From Saccharomycopsis malanga (taxonomy: Eukaryota > Ascomycota > Saccharomycetes > Ascoideales > Saccharomycopsidaceae): a stretch of 64,000 nt of DNA. The position numbers and the translations under genes were made by a program. This document shows positions 8,729 through 21,170 of the stretch, one piece after another. The notes beneath the pieces are model-generated. The model did no database searches and was not told the origin of the DNA. It saw only the letters and a list, made by a program, of their open reading frames with translations. Within the stretch, counting starts at the first letter, position 1. Each line of letters starts with the position of its first letter. The stretch lies in contig CP025322.1 of the NCBI GenBank assembly GCA_004014935.1, positions 2,666,001 to 2,730,000 of the forward strand, read 5' to 3'.

Positions 8729-11700
8729 ATGGGTCAAATAATCAGTGTTGACAATCTCAATGATTCAAATTGCAGGCAAGGTGCCATAATCTTGCAAGAT
8801 TGCACCAAATTCAATGTTTATTCGGTCAAAATCGCCAAAGATTGCGGATCTGACCGCAAACTGAGCCAGACCAGCCAGCTGGAGGTGCCCAAAGTGATCA
8901 AGATTGATAATGTGAACAGTTTTGTCACTGCAAAAGCACAAGATTTGCCATGTCGTTATGTGCAAAACACCAATCTGGCTGACTACAAGTTTCCCTTTTT
9001 GCTACAAATTGCCAGTAACTCTCAAATGGAGTTTACAGTGGAAACTGATGGAAAATATATTGATGAGATTAATAAAAAACAATCCAATAGAAGATCAAAT
9101 ATAAAGCAATCCAATACGCATCAATCAAATGAAAACCAACCAAATGGGGCTTCAAATAATGCTTCTGATTCGGAAGAGGAAAAGTTTAATGATGCCAAAG
9201 AGTACAATTCTGGTTTTAAAGCGTCCTATTTGGCTGACGATGGTGAGTTGTTGGAGCAAAAGTCTTTTGAAAGTGTTTCAGACGATAAATTGGAGCAAAA
9301 GTCTTTTGAAAGTGTTTCAGACGATAATTTGGAAACTGGCTCAAACCAATCTGACGATTTACACAATTTGCTATTTAAAAACTTGTGTATTATCAGAGGA
9401 CGATCAAAAGAAGAGATTTATGAGAAATTGGACCAATTGAGCGAGTTTGGTACTGAACATTGTGACATGGAAATCATAGGCGATGTTTATAAAGATGACG
9501 AAGACGATGTTCAGCATGCAAACTCGCTGGCGTTTGCTCAGCCAACTCCAAAGTTTAGATTTTCTTTTGCTCATACAGTGCCAGAACAATCCCAGGGGAG
9601 TTTTATATATATAATTTTTTATCAAGATATGGACAGCGAATTGTTCAAACCTTTGATGGAGTTTGGAGTTTGGATTGAACAATCTGTGGATTTGCAAGTT
9701 GATGAATTGAATGTGAGTTTTGATGAATTGAATGTGAGTTTTGATGGTTTGAATGTGAGCCGTGATAATATGAATAAAAAGAGCCTTTTGAATAAATTAA
9801 ATGCCCAGACGAGCCTAGATAACATTTTACATCGTAAAAGTAGCAAATCTCTACTTCCAGTGATCAAACATGAGCAAATAACGTTGAAGAGGGGGGAAAA
9901 TGGATTAAAAAGGGGGGAATTGGGAGAAAATGGATTAAAAAGGGGGGAAATTGGAGAAATTGGAGAAATTGGATTGAAAAGAGACAATTTGGAACAATTT
10001 CCAGTAACAAGACATAATTTGGAACTTTTGAATTCTTCTGGATCAAAAATTGCCAAACTGTTTAGTATTAAAAAGGATGTGACGATGGAATCGTCTGATG
10101 CTATGATGGAATCGTCTAATGTCATGATGGAATCGTCCGATGTCATGACAAAATCGCCTAGTATTAAAACTGACATAATGACAGTCAGATATAAAGATGA
10201 TCTTGTTAGTGAGCTGGAAAAAGTTGATTCTGTAGATGGAGGATCCATAAATGATTTTAAAGAGAGATCTATGAGTGATTTTGCAGAGAGATCTATGAAT
10301 AATGGGGATTCAATGAATAATGGGGATTTAATGAATAATGGGGATTCAATGATTAATGGGGACTCCACAATGGGTGATATTACCATTAATGACGTGACAA
10401 TTGAACGTATTGAGTCAATCAAATCGTCTAAATCAATTAAATCCAACCATTCTATCAAATCTAGTAAATCCAACCATTCTATCAAATCTTTTCAATCATC
10501 GCATTCTATCAAATCCCTTACAAATTCCAGTAAAAAAGCTTTTAACAAGTTGAAAAAAACTTTTAATGGAATTAAAAATAAACAATCAACCAATCAAAAT
10601 GATTCTACCAGTTTGTTTTTACCAGTGGACAATTTTTTTAATGAGAGTAATTTGTCAATGGGTGATTTGTCTATTGGTGATTCATTTAATAATGGACATG
10701 ATAATGGAAATTTATTCAATAATGGACATAATAATGGAGATTTATTTAATAATGGCAATAATAATGATAAATCATTTAATAATGGCAATAATTTCTCCAA
10801 AAATGATAATTTCTCTAATAATGGCAATAATAATGATAATTCCTCCAATTTAGGTCAAAATTCATTTAATAATGGCAATAATAAGGATAATTCATTTAAT
10901 AATGGCAATAATAAGGATAATTCATTTAATAATGGCCATTCCATGGCCAATGGCCATTCCATGGGCAATTTTATGCCCCCAAATGATGGCCCTGCCTTCA
11001 GACAACACCTCCAATCCTTGGAATCCTACATCACTGCTTTCCGGCCTCTCATAAAGCAATATTTCAAGCAAACCGACCTCTATTTGGCCAGTCTCGACCA
11101 CACAAACGCGCTCCGCAAAGCCTACACCCAAACCCTTGCCCAGCTAAAGACCTTTCTTGTCAGCAACAACCACAACTACGACCCTGAGCTCAACTCCTCG
11201 ATCAGCGAGATCCTCCACCGGCTCTCCCTCGAGACTCTGCACTACCAGAGCTACGCCCAGACCCTCGACAGACACTTGGCCCGCAGTCTCAAGCTGCTTG
11301 TGGGCAAGTTGGACCAAACTGCCACTGTCCAGCGCCGCAAATACTCCGACAAGAACAAGGAATATTACAGCTGGCTCAACAAATACTTGGCCAGCGACCG
11401 TTCGTTGATCCACAAGCTCAAGCCACAGTCCACTGCCAGCTCTGCTGACGTCTGTGAGTCTACAAACTGCCAAGAACCCTCCATAATCACCAGCCACGAC
11501 TCTCAATCTGCTTCTTGCCAACGGTCCTCGTCCGCCATGGCCCACAAAGACGTCCAGTTTGTCCGCAGGCGACGCTCCTTTGAGTTGGCCAGACTCGACT
11601 ACTTTAACCATCTCAACGACTACAAAAACGGTCTCTTTCTACACTCCTTCAAACTTGCTTTGCTACTCTTTCTCAATGATCTCCACATCTTGTCCTTGAA

Positions 11701-13873
11701 TACCAAAAACAAACTACAATCCCAAACCAACCAACTGTCCTTACGCCAATTGTCCGAAAAAATCAGCTTTATCAATCTAAATTGGTCCAATTTGACCCAA
11801 TTGAAAGCTTCTCAACGGCTTAATATATCAAACGCTTCTAATAATTTGGAATTATCTTCTGCTCTTCTCCAGCCACATGAACTGCTGCATCAGCCACATG
11901 GGCCACACCAGCCACATGGGACACATGGGACACATCAGCCACACCAGCCACACCCATCACTCATAACCAATGCAGATCAGGTGACGGCCGGTATCTCGGC
12001 CAATTCCGGGAATACCGGGGGTATGCACGAAGGCATATTATGGACCTATGGTGGCGGCAATCGCCATGGTTGGCATAAACAATGGGTCGTATTAGATAAC
12101 GGTTTACTAAAAGAGTATCTGGACTGGAAATCCGGTAAACTTTTACGCGGTAATCCCCTCGATATCCGCTTCGGTTGTATCAAACTGACCACCTCGGAAA
12201 TCGACCGCAGATTTTGTTTCGAGGTGATCACCACGAAAAATGAAAAAAGATTATTCCAAGCTGCAAGCGCACAGGACAGGGACACATGGATTGCCAAGTT
12301 GAATCAGTGCTTGAGCTTGTCTGTCCATAGCAGTCATCTTGAACAGTTGCAGTTGCAGCAGTTGCATACATCCACGTCTGCGTCTGCGTCTACATATACA
12401 TCTACATCTACATCTACATCGACATCTACATCCGCGTCTGCACCATCATCATCAGCTACGCATACGCATGCACATTCACATACCTCAAAACAGAATCAGC
12501 CTTCGTCAGATTATGTTAATGGATCCAACCGCGCATCTTTGAGAAAAAATTTTTCCATCAATTCAACACGTCACACGTCTACGGAAATAAACAATTCCAC
12601 CATGTTTGGCCGGAATTCAAAAGGATTTAGGAAATCAAACGATGCAGATAACATGCTGCATGCTGCAACAGATACTACAGTGGTGTCCCACAGAATTAAT
12701 AATCAATACGCAGATACAGGTACAGGTATAGGTACAGGTACAGGTATAGGTGCAGATTCCGAACTTAATTTCTTGCAAATCGTTAGACAGAGCCATCAAA
12801 GTAACCATTATTGTGCAGATTGTGGCGCTACAAAATCCGTCGATTGGATCTCAATCAGCTTGCTTGTTGTTGTATGCATAGACTGTTCAGGGGTTCACCG
12901 CAGTTTAGGCCTGCATTTGTCCAAAATCCGGTCCCTTACATTGGATGTGTCTATTTTCACCCCTGAAATTGTCAAGTTGTTGCATTCGGTGAACAACGAG
13001 GGCGCCAACCTGTATTGGGAATGCCGCATGCAGAATAACAGGAAGCATGACATGATGCATCCTGCAGCCAGTGCGTCTGAACGCTCCTCCTTCATCATCA
13101 ACAAGTATAAGGAGAAGAAGTACATTGAGGAAGATGCCAAGCTGAACAGCCATTTGATCTATGGCATACATTCCAACAACGTGCATATGATCTTGAAAAG
13201 TTTGGCATGCGGCGGAAACCCTAATATGGTTGTTATCAAGGGGAAAGAAAAAGAAATAGAGTCTAGCCTATTAGAATATGCATTGACGCATTATTCAGGC
13301 CCTGCGTCAGATCCTGTTTTTGAAATTGCAGAATTGCTATTATTAAACGGGGCAAATTGCGGAACACATGTTGTTAACAATTTGAACTTGATTGAACCTG
13401 CAAAACGGTTTTGGCAGGCTAAAATCGATCGTTCTTTGGGTATTTCTACAATACAAAATGACCAAAGTGGAATATCTGGTGCAAGTAATGCAACTGCAAG
13501 TAATGCAAGTAATGCAAGTAATGCAAGTAATGCAAGTGCAAGTGCAAGTAATGCAAATGCAAATGCAAGTAATGCAGCAGCAGCAGCGGCAGCAGCAGCA
13601 GCGGTTGTCAATAATTACTATCAAAGTGTCCAAGGAGGGACACCTGTTCAGGAGTCCCACGTTACCAATGGCATTGCTTCCAGCTTCAAAAAGGACAAGC
13701 GGCGTAAGAATAGCAGCGCGTTACATACATATACGTACAGTGACATGAGCAGTAATGCTGGCACAACCGGACCTAATGAGTCCATATCCAGTAATGGACA
13801 AGGCCCAAAGAAGAACTTTCACTCTCAGATTCCTCTTTTCAGCTTTTCAAGATCCTCAAAAAAGAAACATTAA
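8729..13873 (+). CDS. BAR-PH-ArfGAP-ankyrin protein (ACAP/centaurin type)
   Basis: A 1714-residue Arf GTPase-activating protein. The order is: a unique N-terminal region (1-340); low-complexity repeats (about 340-755); a BAR-like helical domain from about 757; a PH domain (about 1100-1195, ILWTYGGG through DTWIAKL); an ArfGAP zinc finger with C1362, C1365, C1383 and C1386 and the catalytic-type arginine R1391 in SGVHRSLG; and ankyrin-like segments near 1475-1545. The family stimulates GTP hydrolysis on Arf at curved membranes. The first ATG gives MGQIISV, a good N-myristoylation signal. In-frame sequence before it has only a TTG. Animal ACAPs are about 740 residues, so more than half of this protein is extra. 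The tail has Ala/Ser/Asn repeats. The repeats include GLKRGE, MNNGDS and [10 protein letters not shown] units. Confidence 0.9.
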   Translation: MGQIISVDNLNDSNCRQGAIILQDCTKFNVYSVKIAKDCGSDRKLSQTSQLEVPKVIKIDNVNSFVTAKAQDLPCRYVQNTNLADYKFPFLLQIASNSQMEFTVETDGKYIDEINKKQSNRRSNIKQSNTHQSNENQPNGASNNASDSEEEKFNDAKEYNSGFKASYLADDGELLEQKSFESVSDDKLEQKSFESVSDDNLETGSNQSDDLHNLLFKNLCIIRGRSKEEIYEKLDQLSEFGTEHCDMEIIGDVYKDDEDDVQHANSLAFAQPTPKFRFSFAHTVPEQSQGSFIYIIFYQDMDSELFKPLMEFGVWIEQSVDLQVDELNVSFDELNVSFDGLNVSRDNMNKKSLLNKLNAQTSLDNILHRKSSKSLLPVIKHEQITLKRGENGLKRGELGENGLKRGEIGEIGEIGLKRDNLEQFPVTRHNLELLNSSGSKIAKLFSIKKDVTMESSDAMMESSNVMMESSDVMTKSPSIKTDIMTVRYKDDLVSELEKVDSVDGGSINDFKERSMSDFAERSMNNGDSMNNGDLMNNGDSMINGDSTMGDITINDVTIERIESIKSSKSIKSNHSIKSSKSNHSIKSFQSSHSIKSLTNSSKKAFNKLKKTFNGIKNKQSTNQNDSTSLFLPVDNFFNESNLSMGDLSIGDSFNNGHDNGNLFNNGHNNGDLFNNGNNNDKSFNNGNNFSKNDNFSNNGNNNDNSSNLGQNSFNNGNNKDNSFNNGNNKDNSFNNGHSMANGHSMGNFMPPNDGPAFRQHLQSLESYITAFRPLIKQYFKQTDLYLASLDHTNALRKAYTQTLAQLKTFLVSNNHNYDPELNSSISEILHRLSLETLHYQSYAQTLDRHLARSLKLLVGKLDQTATVQRRKYSDKNKEYYSWLNKYLASDRSLIHKLKPQSTASSADVCESTNCQEPSIITSHDSQSASCQRSSSAMAHKDVQFVRRRRSFELARLDYFNHLNDYKNGLFLHSFKLALLLFLNDLHILSLNTKNKLQSQTNQLSLRQLSEKISFINLNWSNLTQLKASQRLNISNASNNLELSSALLQPHELLHQPHGPHQPHGTHGTHQPHQPHPSLITNADQVTAGISANSGNTGGMHEGILWTYGGGNRHGWHKQWVVLDNGLLKEYLDWKSGKLLRGNPLDIRFGCIKLTTSEIDRRFCFEVITTKNEKRLFQAASAQDRDTWIAKLNQCLSLSVHSSHLEQLQLQQLHTSTSASASTYTSTSTSTSTSTSASAPSSSATHTHAHSHTSKQNQPSSDYVNGSNRASLRKNFSINSTRHTSTEINNSTMFGRNSKGFRKSNDADNMLHAATDTTVVSHRINNQYADTGTGIGTGTGIGADSELNFLQIVRQSHQSNHYCADCGATKSVDWISISLLVVVCIDCSGVHRSLGLHLSKIRSLTLDVSIFTPEIVKLLHSVNNEGANLYWECRMQNNRKHDMMHPAASASERSSFIINKYKEKKYIEEDAKLNSHLIYGIHSNNVHMILKSLACGGNPNMVVIKGKEKEIESSLLEYALTHYSGPASDPVFEIAELLLLNGANCGTHVVNNLNLIEPAKRFWQAKIDRSLGISTIQNDQSGISGASNATASNASNASNASNASASASNANANASNAAAAAAAAAAVVNNYYQSVQGGTPVQESHVTNGIASSFKKDKRRKNSSALHTYTYSDMSSNAGTTGPNESISSNGQGPKKNFHSQIPLFSFSRSSKKKH
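10660..10950 (+). repeat. Asn/Gly-rich coding repeats in ArfGAP gene
   Basis: The AATAATGGC-type units encode runs of Phe-Asn-Asn-Gly with variable spacers. They lie just upstream of the BAR-like domain and keep frame. A second coding repeat block (GCAAGTAATGCA units, Ala-Ser-Asn, then poly-Ala) lies at 13483-13602. Confidence 0.8.
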
Positions 13874-14902
<1,029 letters not shown>

Positions 14903-14924
14903 ATTTAAATGTTTGTAAAAAGTA

Positions 14925-14958
14925 TTCGCCCGGGCTTGAAATGTATGACATTATCATT
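14925..14958 (+). repeat. SINE-like 3'-end fragment (copy 4)
   Basis: Only the terminal block remains: 'gggcttgaaatgtatgac' followed by ATT-type triplets. Confidence 0.5.
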
Positions 14959-14959
14959 A

Positions 14960-15340
14960 AAGCAATGTGTATCATTGGTGGTTTTTTTTATAAGCTGCTA
15001 GTGCTATGGTTTAATTGCTGAGCTAGCTTAAACCGCTTATTATGTGCTCCTTCTGTTTACAATTGGTCTTCTTTGTTTATTTACTGATTTTCATCCTCTT
15101 GTTAATTACTAATATTAATTTATACAGATTACTAATTTTGAATATTAATGATTAATTACTCCAATTTATCAATCACCATCTTGGAAATAGCATGTCTCTC
15201 TGTCAAGCTTGCACCGCATCTTCACTGTGGTTTTAATTTCTTTAAATTACCTTTTTTGATTAATTTTATTAGTTTATGAAGAGTATTTGATAATATCCCA
15301 GCATTTGTGTTTAATTTCATGATCATAAATACTTATAATA
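14960..15340. other. Intergenic, nothing recognised
   Basis: AT-rich non-coding DNA between the microsatellite and the next SINE copy. No open frame or repeat of note is seen. Confidence 0.5.
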
Positions 15341-15518
15341 GCCACTGGGCCATTTGACTCAGTGGTCAGTGTTCTCGGAGAAGAGAAAAATGACCTAACA
15401 GGAACATGGGTGGGAATATTATGATGGGCATTCTTGGGCTTTACCAAGTCCCTTAGGCATAGCGTGTATATACGAAACTGATATGTACTGGGCTTGAAAT
15501 GTATGATATTATTATTAT
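15341..15518 (+). repeat. SINE-like element with head and (ATT)n tail (copy 5)
   Basis: The head reads gccactgggcc, then an A-box-like TGACTCAGTGG and 'tctcggagaagagaaaaa'. The body has 'attcttgggctttaccaagt', the 'cgtgtatatacgaaactg' block and 'gcttgaaatgtatgatatt', then ATT repeats. The B box and the middle third found in the longest copies are absent. The tail joins an inverted 'tttcaagcccagt' piece, suggesting a nested or inverted insertion. Confidence 0.8.
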
Positions 15519-15529
15519 TTCAAGCCCAG

Positions 15530-15985
15530 TGGTAATTCCGGCCTGGACTTTTTCGCCGTCCCACAAAGTGGGAATTCCAGGCCTTTTTTTAGCAATCCGC
15601 CCAATGGGAATTTCTCCAAGGCCTTTTTTCTGCCAGGCCTTTTTCGCTGTCCGGCCCAATAATAATTTTTGCCTCGCCTTTTTCCTGCCCGGCCTTTTTT
15701 AGCAATCCGCCTAACGGTAATTCCACGCCTTTTTTTTGAAATCCTGCCCAGCGATAAAAGCTTTTTTCTCCGTCCCGCCCAATAATAACTCTTGCCTGGC
15801 CTTTTTTCTCCCCGGCCTTTTTCGCCGTCCCGCCCAATAATAATTCTTGCCTGGCCTTTTTTCTGCCTGGCATTTTTCCTGACCGGCCCTTTTTGCAATC
15901 CGGCCCACGTTTTTTTTCTAATTCCCACAAAGTGGGAATTCCAGGCTATTTTAGTAATCGGGCCCACGCCTTTTTCGTCGGCCCG
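15530..15985. repeat. GC-rich degenerate tandem repeat, about 45-55 bp units
   Basis: Units resemble 'gcctttttcgccgtcccgcc' followed by 'caataataattcttgcctgg'. The best pair starts at 15771 and 15826, a 55-bp period. At both ends (15557-15580 and 15924-15946) a palindrome 'cccacaaagtgggaattcc' appears. The base composition is far above the local AT-rich background. Both strands carry stop-free frames rich in Lys/Gly/Arg that are by-products of the repeat. It ends about 240 bp before the SPS1-like start. Confidence 0.8.
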
Positions 15986-16219
15986 TAATCCACGGGGCAA
16001 ATATCAAATATTCAACATGCATGCGGAGTCTACGTACTGTCCACATGCCATAGGCATTTGTGTGTGGCAAGTAATAAACAATCAATATATTTAAACAACA
16101 TTAACAATATATAACCAATAAAGACCAGACAGCAGCTATCAACTTGCTATACTATATCATTGAACAGGCCCAAAAGGAGGAAATCTGCTACGACAATTTG
16201 CAACGACAGACTAAAAAAG

Positions 16220-17611
16220 ATGGAAAGAGATCCAAACAATGTTTTCACCATGGGGGAATGTATTGGCCGGGGCAATTTTGGAGATGTCTACAAGGCGTGG
16301 GTATACTGGGAGGAATACGGGGGAGAAACAGGGCGTTTTACTGACAATTCTAGGGTGGAGAAGAAAACAGCAAAAGTGGTGGCTATCAAGGTGGTGAATC
16401 TAGAGGATTCTGACGACGATATCAATGTTCTTGTCCAGGAGATTTCGTTTCTGTCGCAATTGCGGTCCCCGTATATCACAAACTACAACGAGACGTATAT
16501 CAAGGACGACAGCATGTGGATTTCCATGGAATATTGCGGGGGAGGCTCTTGTGCGGACCTGCTGAAATGCCACAAGAAGCTGGAGGAGGACTTTGTCTGC
16601 TTGATAATCAGAGACTGTTTGAAAGGCTTGCAGTATCTGCATTTTGAAAAGAAAATCCATCGCGACATCAAGTCCGCCAACATCTTGCTGACTGCGGAAG
16701 GGCAAGTCAAACTGGCTGATTTCGGGGTCAGTGGCCAGATCACGGCCTTTACGGTGAAGAAAGACACCTTTGTAGGAACTCCATTCTGGATGGCGCCGGA
16801 AATCATCACGAGAAAACACGGCTATAACGAAAAAGTCGACATTTGGTCTTTGGGAATCACAACCATCGAGCTGCTCACTGGCTCGCCTCCTCATTCCAAC
16901 CACGAGCCCATGAAGGTCCTGTTCCAAATCCCCAAGAGACCCGCACCGGTTCTTGTGGGCGACCAGTACAGCGAGGCCGTCAAGGATTTCATCAAATACT
17001 GTTTGATCAAAAACCAGTCCAAACGGCCTTCGGCCGACTGGTTATCCCACCATCGGTTCATCAAAAACTGCAAGAGAAACATCAGTTTGGTGCCTTTGAT
17101 CCAGCAAAAAGACCAGTGGCAGACCACTCACCAAAATAGTCCCAAAACCCCTAAAAAACCATTGTGCAATAGCCCAGCGTCCCCGATTCATAACGCAAAC
17201 CGGTACAAATGGACCTTCACCACCAAAAAGTACCCAGAATACGACTTGGATGCCAGTACTGACGAGCAGTCAGTGTATTTGCCATCTCCATTGGTCACCA
17301 AGAGCGCCCAGAAAAGCAGCTCCGAAAGTAACCCAATCTCCCTGAAAACTCCGGCAACAACCCCCAACAGCATTGAGGATCCCAACGACAAAGATAATGA
17401 GCCCTACACTTTCAATTACCTCCGAGACATTGTCATATACTGCCTAAAACGGGTCGCCAACCGCGCCAAAACTAAGGACACAAAAGAAACCGTCATCAAG
17501 TTGACTAAAAGCTTCATTGAGCACGAACAGGACCAAATTGGCCTCAGCGAAGCAATTGTCGAGGAAATTTGGTTGAGAATCAACTTTTTGAAAAACGAAA
17601 ACGTAATCTGA
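16220..17611 (+). CDS. SPS1: Ste20-group (GCK-III/Sps1-like) protein kinase
   Basis: A 463-residue serine/threonine kinase with an N-terminal catalytic domain. It shows the glycine loop GRGNFGDV (16-23), VAIK lysine K57, HRD at 147-149, DFG at 167-169 and the Ste20-group activation-segment signature GTPFWMAPE (186-194). In budding yeast this family member promotes prospore-membrane closure and spore-wall formation; a Kic1-like polarity role is the main alternative. Its length is close to Sps1 (about 490) and much shorter than Kic1. A charged insert of about 23 residues (30-52) lies between the glycine loop strand and the lysine strand, which is unusual. CTG codons at L157 and L165 show that CTG means leucine here. 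The in-frame codon at 16160 is TTG, so the ATG at 16220 is taken as the start. Confidence 0.88.
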   Translation: MERDPNNVFTMGECIGRGNFGDVYKAWVYWEEYGGETGRFTDNSRVEKKTAKVVAIKVVNLEDSDDDINVLVQEISFLSQLRSPYITNYNETYIKDDSMWISMEYCGGGSCADLLKCHKKLEEDFVCLIIRDCLKGLQYLHFEKKIHRDIKSANILLTAEGQVKLADFGVSGQITAFTVKKDTFVGTPFWMAPEIITRKHGYNEKVDIWSLGITTIELLTGSPPHSNHEPMKVLFQIPKRPAPVLVGDQYSEAVKDFIKYCLIKNQSKRPSADWLSHHRFIKNCKRNISLVPLIQQKDQWQTTHQNSPKTPKKPLCNSPASPIHNANRYKWTFTTKKYPEYDLDASTDEQSVYLPSPLVTKSAQKSSSESNPISLKTPATTPNSIEDPNDKDNEPYTFNYLRDIVIYCLKRVANRAKTKDTKETVIKLTKSFIEHEQDQIGLSEAIVEEIWLRINFLKNENVI

Positions 17612-18080
17612 TCCATATCAAATATACTTTTTACTTATTAATTCATTTACAGCTGTAGAAAACGCCTACTTGTCGCTCCACCACTCTTGCATGTATTCTT
17701 TTGAATATCCATGTTCCTATTTACTATTATTAACCAGCCATAAACTAGCACACATATATGCCAATGAGATTGAACAGTAGCACAAGAACTACTTGAGCTA
17801 AACCGTTGTCACCTTCGTGATATGCTTACAAGAAGACAATTGAATATGTATTGAATGGCCGATAAAAAGCTCATTTATTATACATTACAATACTATAAAA
17901 CACGACTCTCTAAAGTTTCCTACCGTGAAACCTTTGTGTCTATATCACAATATTCAACAAGCCCCTTAGGAGGCCAACAAGGAATGTTTATATGATAGTA
18001 TTAGCGTATAAACATTTCTAAAATGTGCTTAGAGAGACAAGCAATATTAATTGTGAATATTCTCTAATAATTGAATGCCT
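17612..18080. other. 3' flank of SPS1-like gene and start of a gene desert
   Basis: AT-rich non-coding DNA. Nothing is recognisable except possible very decayed satellite units towards the right end. Confidence 0.45.
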
Positions 18081-18082
18081 AT

Positions 18083-18570
18083 ATTGGTATTCATAATAAA
18101 CAACTGTAAATAGGCCAGTAACACACTAATATAACTAAAAACATTAAAAAATCTGCAAAAACATAATACCGGCTTTTTCCCGTGCTTTCCACCATTTTCA
18201 ACAAGATTCCAACAACTGCACCTAATAAAGATAATATATATGTTTCAAAGGCCGTACTTGATGATAATCCGTTGTAAATAAGCCGGTAGCCATAGAAATG
18301 TGGCCAATACGGGCAAAAACGTGGAAAAACGGGGTACCGCGGTTTTACCGTGTTTTTTACCATTTTCAACCAGATTCAAACAACTGCACCTAATAAAGAT
18401 AATATATATGTTTCAAAGGCCGTACTTGATGATAATCCGTTGTAAATAACCCAATATCCATATAAATGTGGAAAATATAGGCAAGAACGTGAAGAAAAAG
18501 GGCACCGCCATGGTCCCATCTTTCCCACCATTTCGACCCTGTTTTAAAGAATTGCCCCTAATACAGCCAA
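18083..18570. repeat. 168-bp satellite, block 1 (about 3 units)
   Basis: The phrase 'gccgtacttgatgataatcc' recurs at 18251 and 18419, exactly 168 bp apart. A more diverged unit precedes it (register near 18083) and another partial one follows. Each unit carries 'atgtggccaatacgggcaaa', 'acgtggaaaaacggggtacc', then 'tttccaccattttcaac' and 'actgcacctaataaag'. The units run in the same orientation as block 2 at 20235-21170. Confidence 0.88.
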
Positions 18571-20234
18571 TAATCACGCTTTCTAGACCATTCTCAATGG
18601 TAATCTTCTATTAATGAGCCTCTAATGCTAAAAATGCTGTCAAAACATGAAAAAACATGAAAATTTGAAAAAAAAAAAAAAAAAAATTTTTTCTCAGCTG
18701 TTCCCCCATGTAAGCACCATGTAAGCACGATGTCATTGCTCATGTAGAATCTCATGCGCGGCCTTTCAAGCTTGAGAAAATTCCAAATTTTGCCAAGGGG
18801 TTAATCAGGCGATTTTGAAAATTTTTGTCAATTTCCAAGATAACCACGTGACGTGACATGTAATGTCTTGCACCAACATGTATCTTTGTTGCGAACTGAA
18901 TACTTGTCTATGCACTCTTACATGCTGGTATAACCACTTTCTAGTAAGTATCTTGTACTTAGCTGTCAAATAAGTTATTAGTTATGTCCTTTAAATTAGC
19001 TATAGGGCTCTGTAGATTGAAAATAGTGCAAACTTCTTAGGTATTGTTGACATATCTAATGGTACTTGTCAAAAGAAGCATCAGGGATTGGCCATATTTC
19101 TTTATTTCTCCATTATTTCTTCCTGTTTTTTCTGCATTACATGTTAGTAAGCCGCTATATTTACCTTAAGAAACATGTTACAATTCAACTGTTATCCGAA
19201 ATGTAGCTTATAACACGTCTAAAAGTTATTATTATTTATTTTGTCTTATTTTACTATCGAACTCTATTTAAACAATGAAAATTTGACTTATATCAAGAAT
19301 TTAAAGCTTCCGGTTTCCCCTTTTTATTTATTGGATACGTACAAAGTTGAAAATATGTTGAATTGTGCCATATTCATAAGAAAATGAATAGAAAGGCCCA
19401 TAAAAAGGTTAACCTCGATTTTTCCGACTGGTGGAATATTCGCTGAAACCGAGCCAATACCTTACTCAAAAAACTTCTATTAATTCAATATATATAATTC
19501 AGCCCTGGGGCATCCTATAGACCTGGAAAACAAGCAAAACTAATTAGATGCCTTGGAATAAATCCGTGATATTTACCGATTTTACAAAATACTTCAAGAT
19601 GCTAGGAGATATTTGCACTAGAAATCAATCCATATATTAATCAACATTAGAAACTCTGTATAACATGGTTTGTTGTCCTCATAAACCTTCTAGAACGTGT
19701 GTAATTGACCATTAAAACTTTAGATGCACGCGTGGCCGAGTCGGCAAATTATGAGCCCTGGCTTTTTTTTTTGGAAAAATGGAGGTCCCCAGATCGACTC
19801 TCTTCCAAATAACGTAAAATTTTATGGTTTAAATTCAGTTTTACCCTCAATTCTCATTGATATGAGCTATATAGGCATCCATTCTGGCCGCACAACCCTG
19901 CTTCACATTTGAGTACTAGCCGCTTTCAAGGACAATCCGTAGCTTTTGTTGTATCTTCAAAAACATAAAAAACCAAAAAAACAGAATCCCATGTTTTCGC
20001 CCTTTTCACCCCATTTTCCTAGGGGTTATCGAATATAAAGATACTATACTTATTCTCCAAGCTCTCCTTGACCAGAATCAAATCCTAATATGTAGCTAAC
20101 TTTCAAACGTAGCTCAAATGTAGTCCAAATAAAGATTAAAATTGAGCTAAAAGTGGACATTTGTAATTGGCAATATTTTCACATTTCCTTTAAGGAATCG
20201 ATGCAGTGAGCATTTATATAGGTAAACTGAAATG
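18571..20234. other. Gene-free spacer between satellite blocks
   Basis: AT-rich DNA with no supported gene. It contains an A/T homopolymer junction (18667-18692), a CACGTGACGTGAC site at 18845 and a decayed tRNA-like sequence near 19727. Short frames here start with non-ATG codons or lack any coding character. Confidence 0.5.
19727..19805 (+). pseudogene. tRNA-like relic
   Basis: A D-arm-like segment with TGGCCGAGTCGG (A-box match) is followed about 60 bp later by a degenerate B-box-like AGATCGACTC. A run of ten T between them would terminate RNA polymerase III, and no acceptor stem pairs. It resembles a class II (Ser/Leu-type) tRNA that has decayed, but it could also be a chance or SINE-type head. 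Confidence 0.3.
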
Positions 20235-21170
20235 CGCCAATTACCGCTATATCATCCGCTTTTCATAAACTAATGAGATGCACAACGTATCGAGCGGCAA
20301 CTTATGCGTATCAAACAATTTCCACCACGTCAAACCTTTTCCTTCATTTGAGCTCTTTATTTTTAGAACACATGTAATAAAGTCAACATTTATAATTTCA
20401 AGGACGTACTTGATGGAAATAACCTGCATACAAGCCGCTAACTATAGAAATGTGGTCAATATCCGGAAAAACATTCAAGACAAGAAACAACGTTTTACCG
20501 TGTTTTTAACCATTTTCAACCAGATTCAACGAGATGCAACTAGTAAAGCCAATATATACACTTTTGACACCGTGCAAGATGATAATCAGTTGAAAATACG
20601 CCGTTAACGATAGAAATGTGGTCAATACGGGCAAAAACGTGGAAAAACGGGGTACCGGCTTTTTCCCGTGTTTTCTACCATTTTCAACCATATTCAAAGA
20701 ATTGGTGATAGAAACACCAATATATACACTTTTGACACCGTGCAAGATGATAATCCGCTGTTAACTAGCCGCTAACCATAGAAATGTGGCCAATACGGGC
20801 AAAAACGTGGAAAAACGGGGTACCGCCGTTTTACCGTGTTTTCCACTATTTTCAACCATATTGAAAGAACTGCACCTAGTAAACCCGTTATATAGGTTTC
20901 AAAGTCCGCGCTGGATGATAATCCACTGTAAATAACCCAATATCCATAGAAATGTGGTCAATACGGGCAAAAAAGTGAAAACACGGAGTACCGGCTTTTT
21001 ACCGTGTTTTTCACCATTTTCAACCACATTCGAAGAGATGCAACTAGTAAAACCATTGTATAGGTTTCAAAGGCCGCGCTTGATGATAATCCACTTTAAT
21101 TAATCCAATAATCATAGTAATGTGGTTAATACACCGAAATAGTTAAAGGAGATGGTTCCACTCTCCGTTT
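20235..21170. repeat. 168-bp satellite, block 2 (about 5.5 units)
   Basis: The equivalent phrase (cgtgcaagatgataatc or cgcgcttgatgataatcc) lies at 20404, 20571, 20739, 20907 and 21075, spacings of 167 or 168 bp. Units share 'tagaaatgtggtcaatacgg', 'gcaaaaacgtggaaaaacgg', and the 'ccgtgttttccaccattttc' block with block 1. Divergence between neighbouring units is noticeable, but the period is kept. Confidence 0.9.

Noticed and set aside
15515-16000. Lys/Gly/Arg-rich open frames over the GC-rich tandem repeat
   Set aside because: All frames are open because the repeat lacks stops. The predicted proteins are repeat translations with no independent support.
18083-21170. CRISPR array
   Set aside because: The 168-bp units are contiguous and degenerate, without alternating repeat and spacer, and the genome is eukaryotic.
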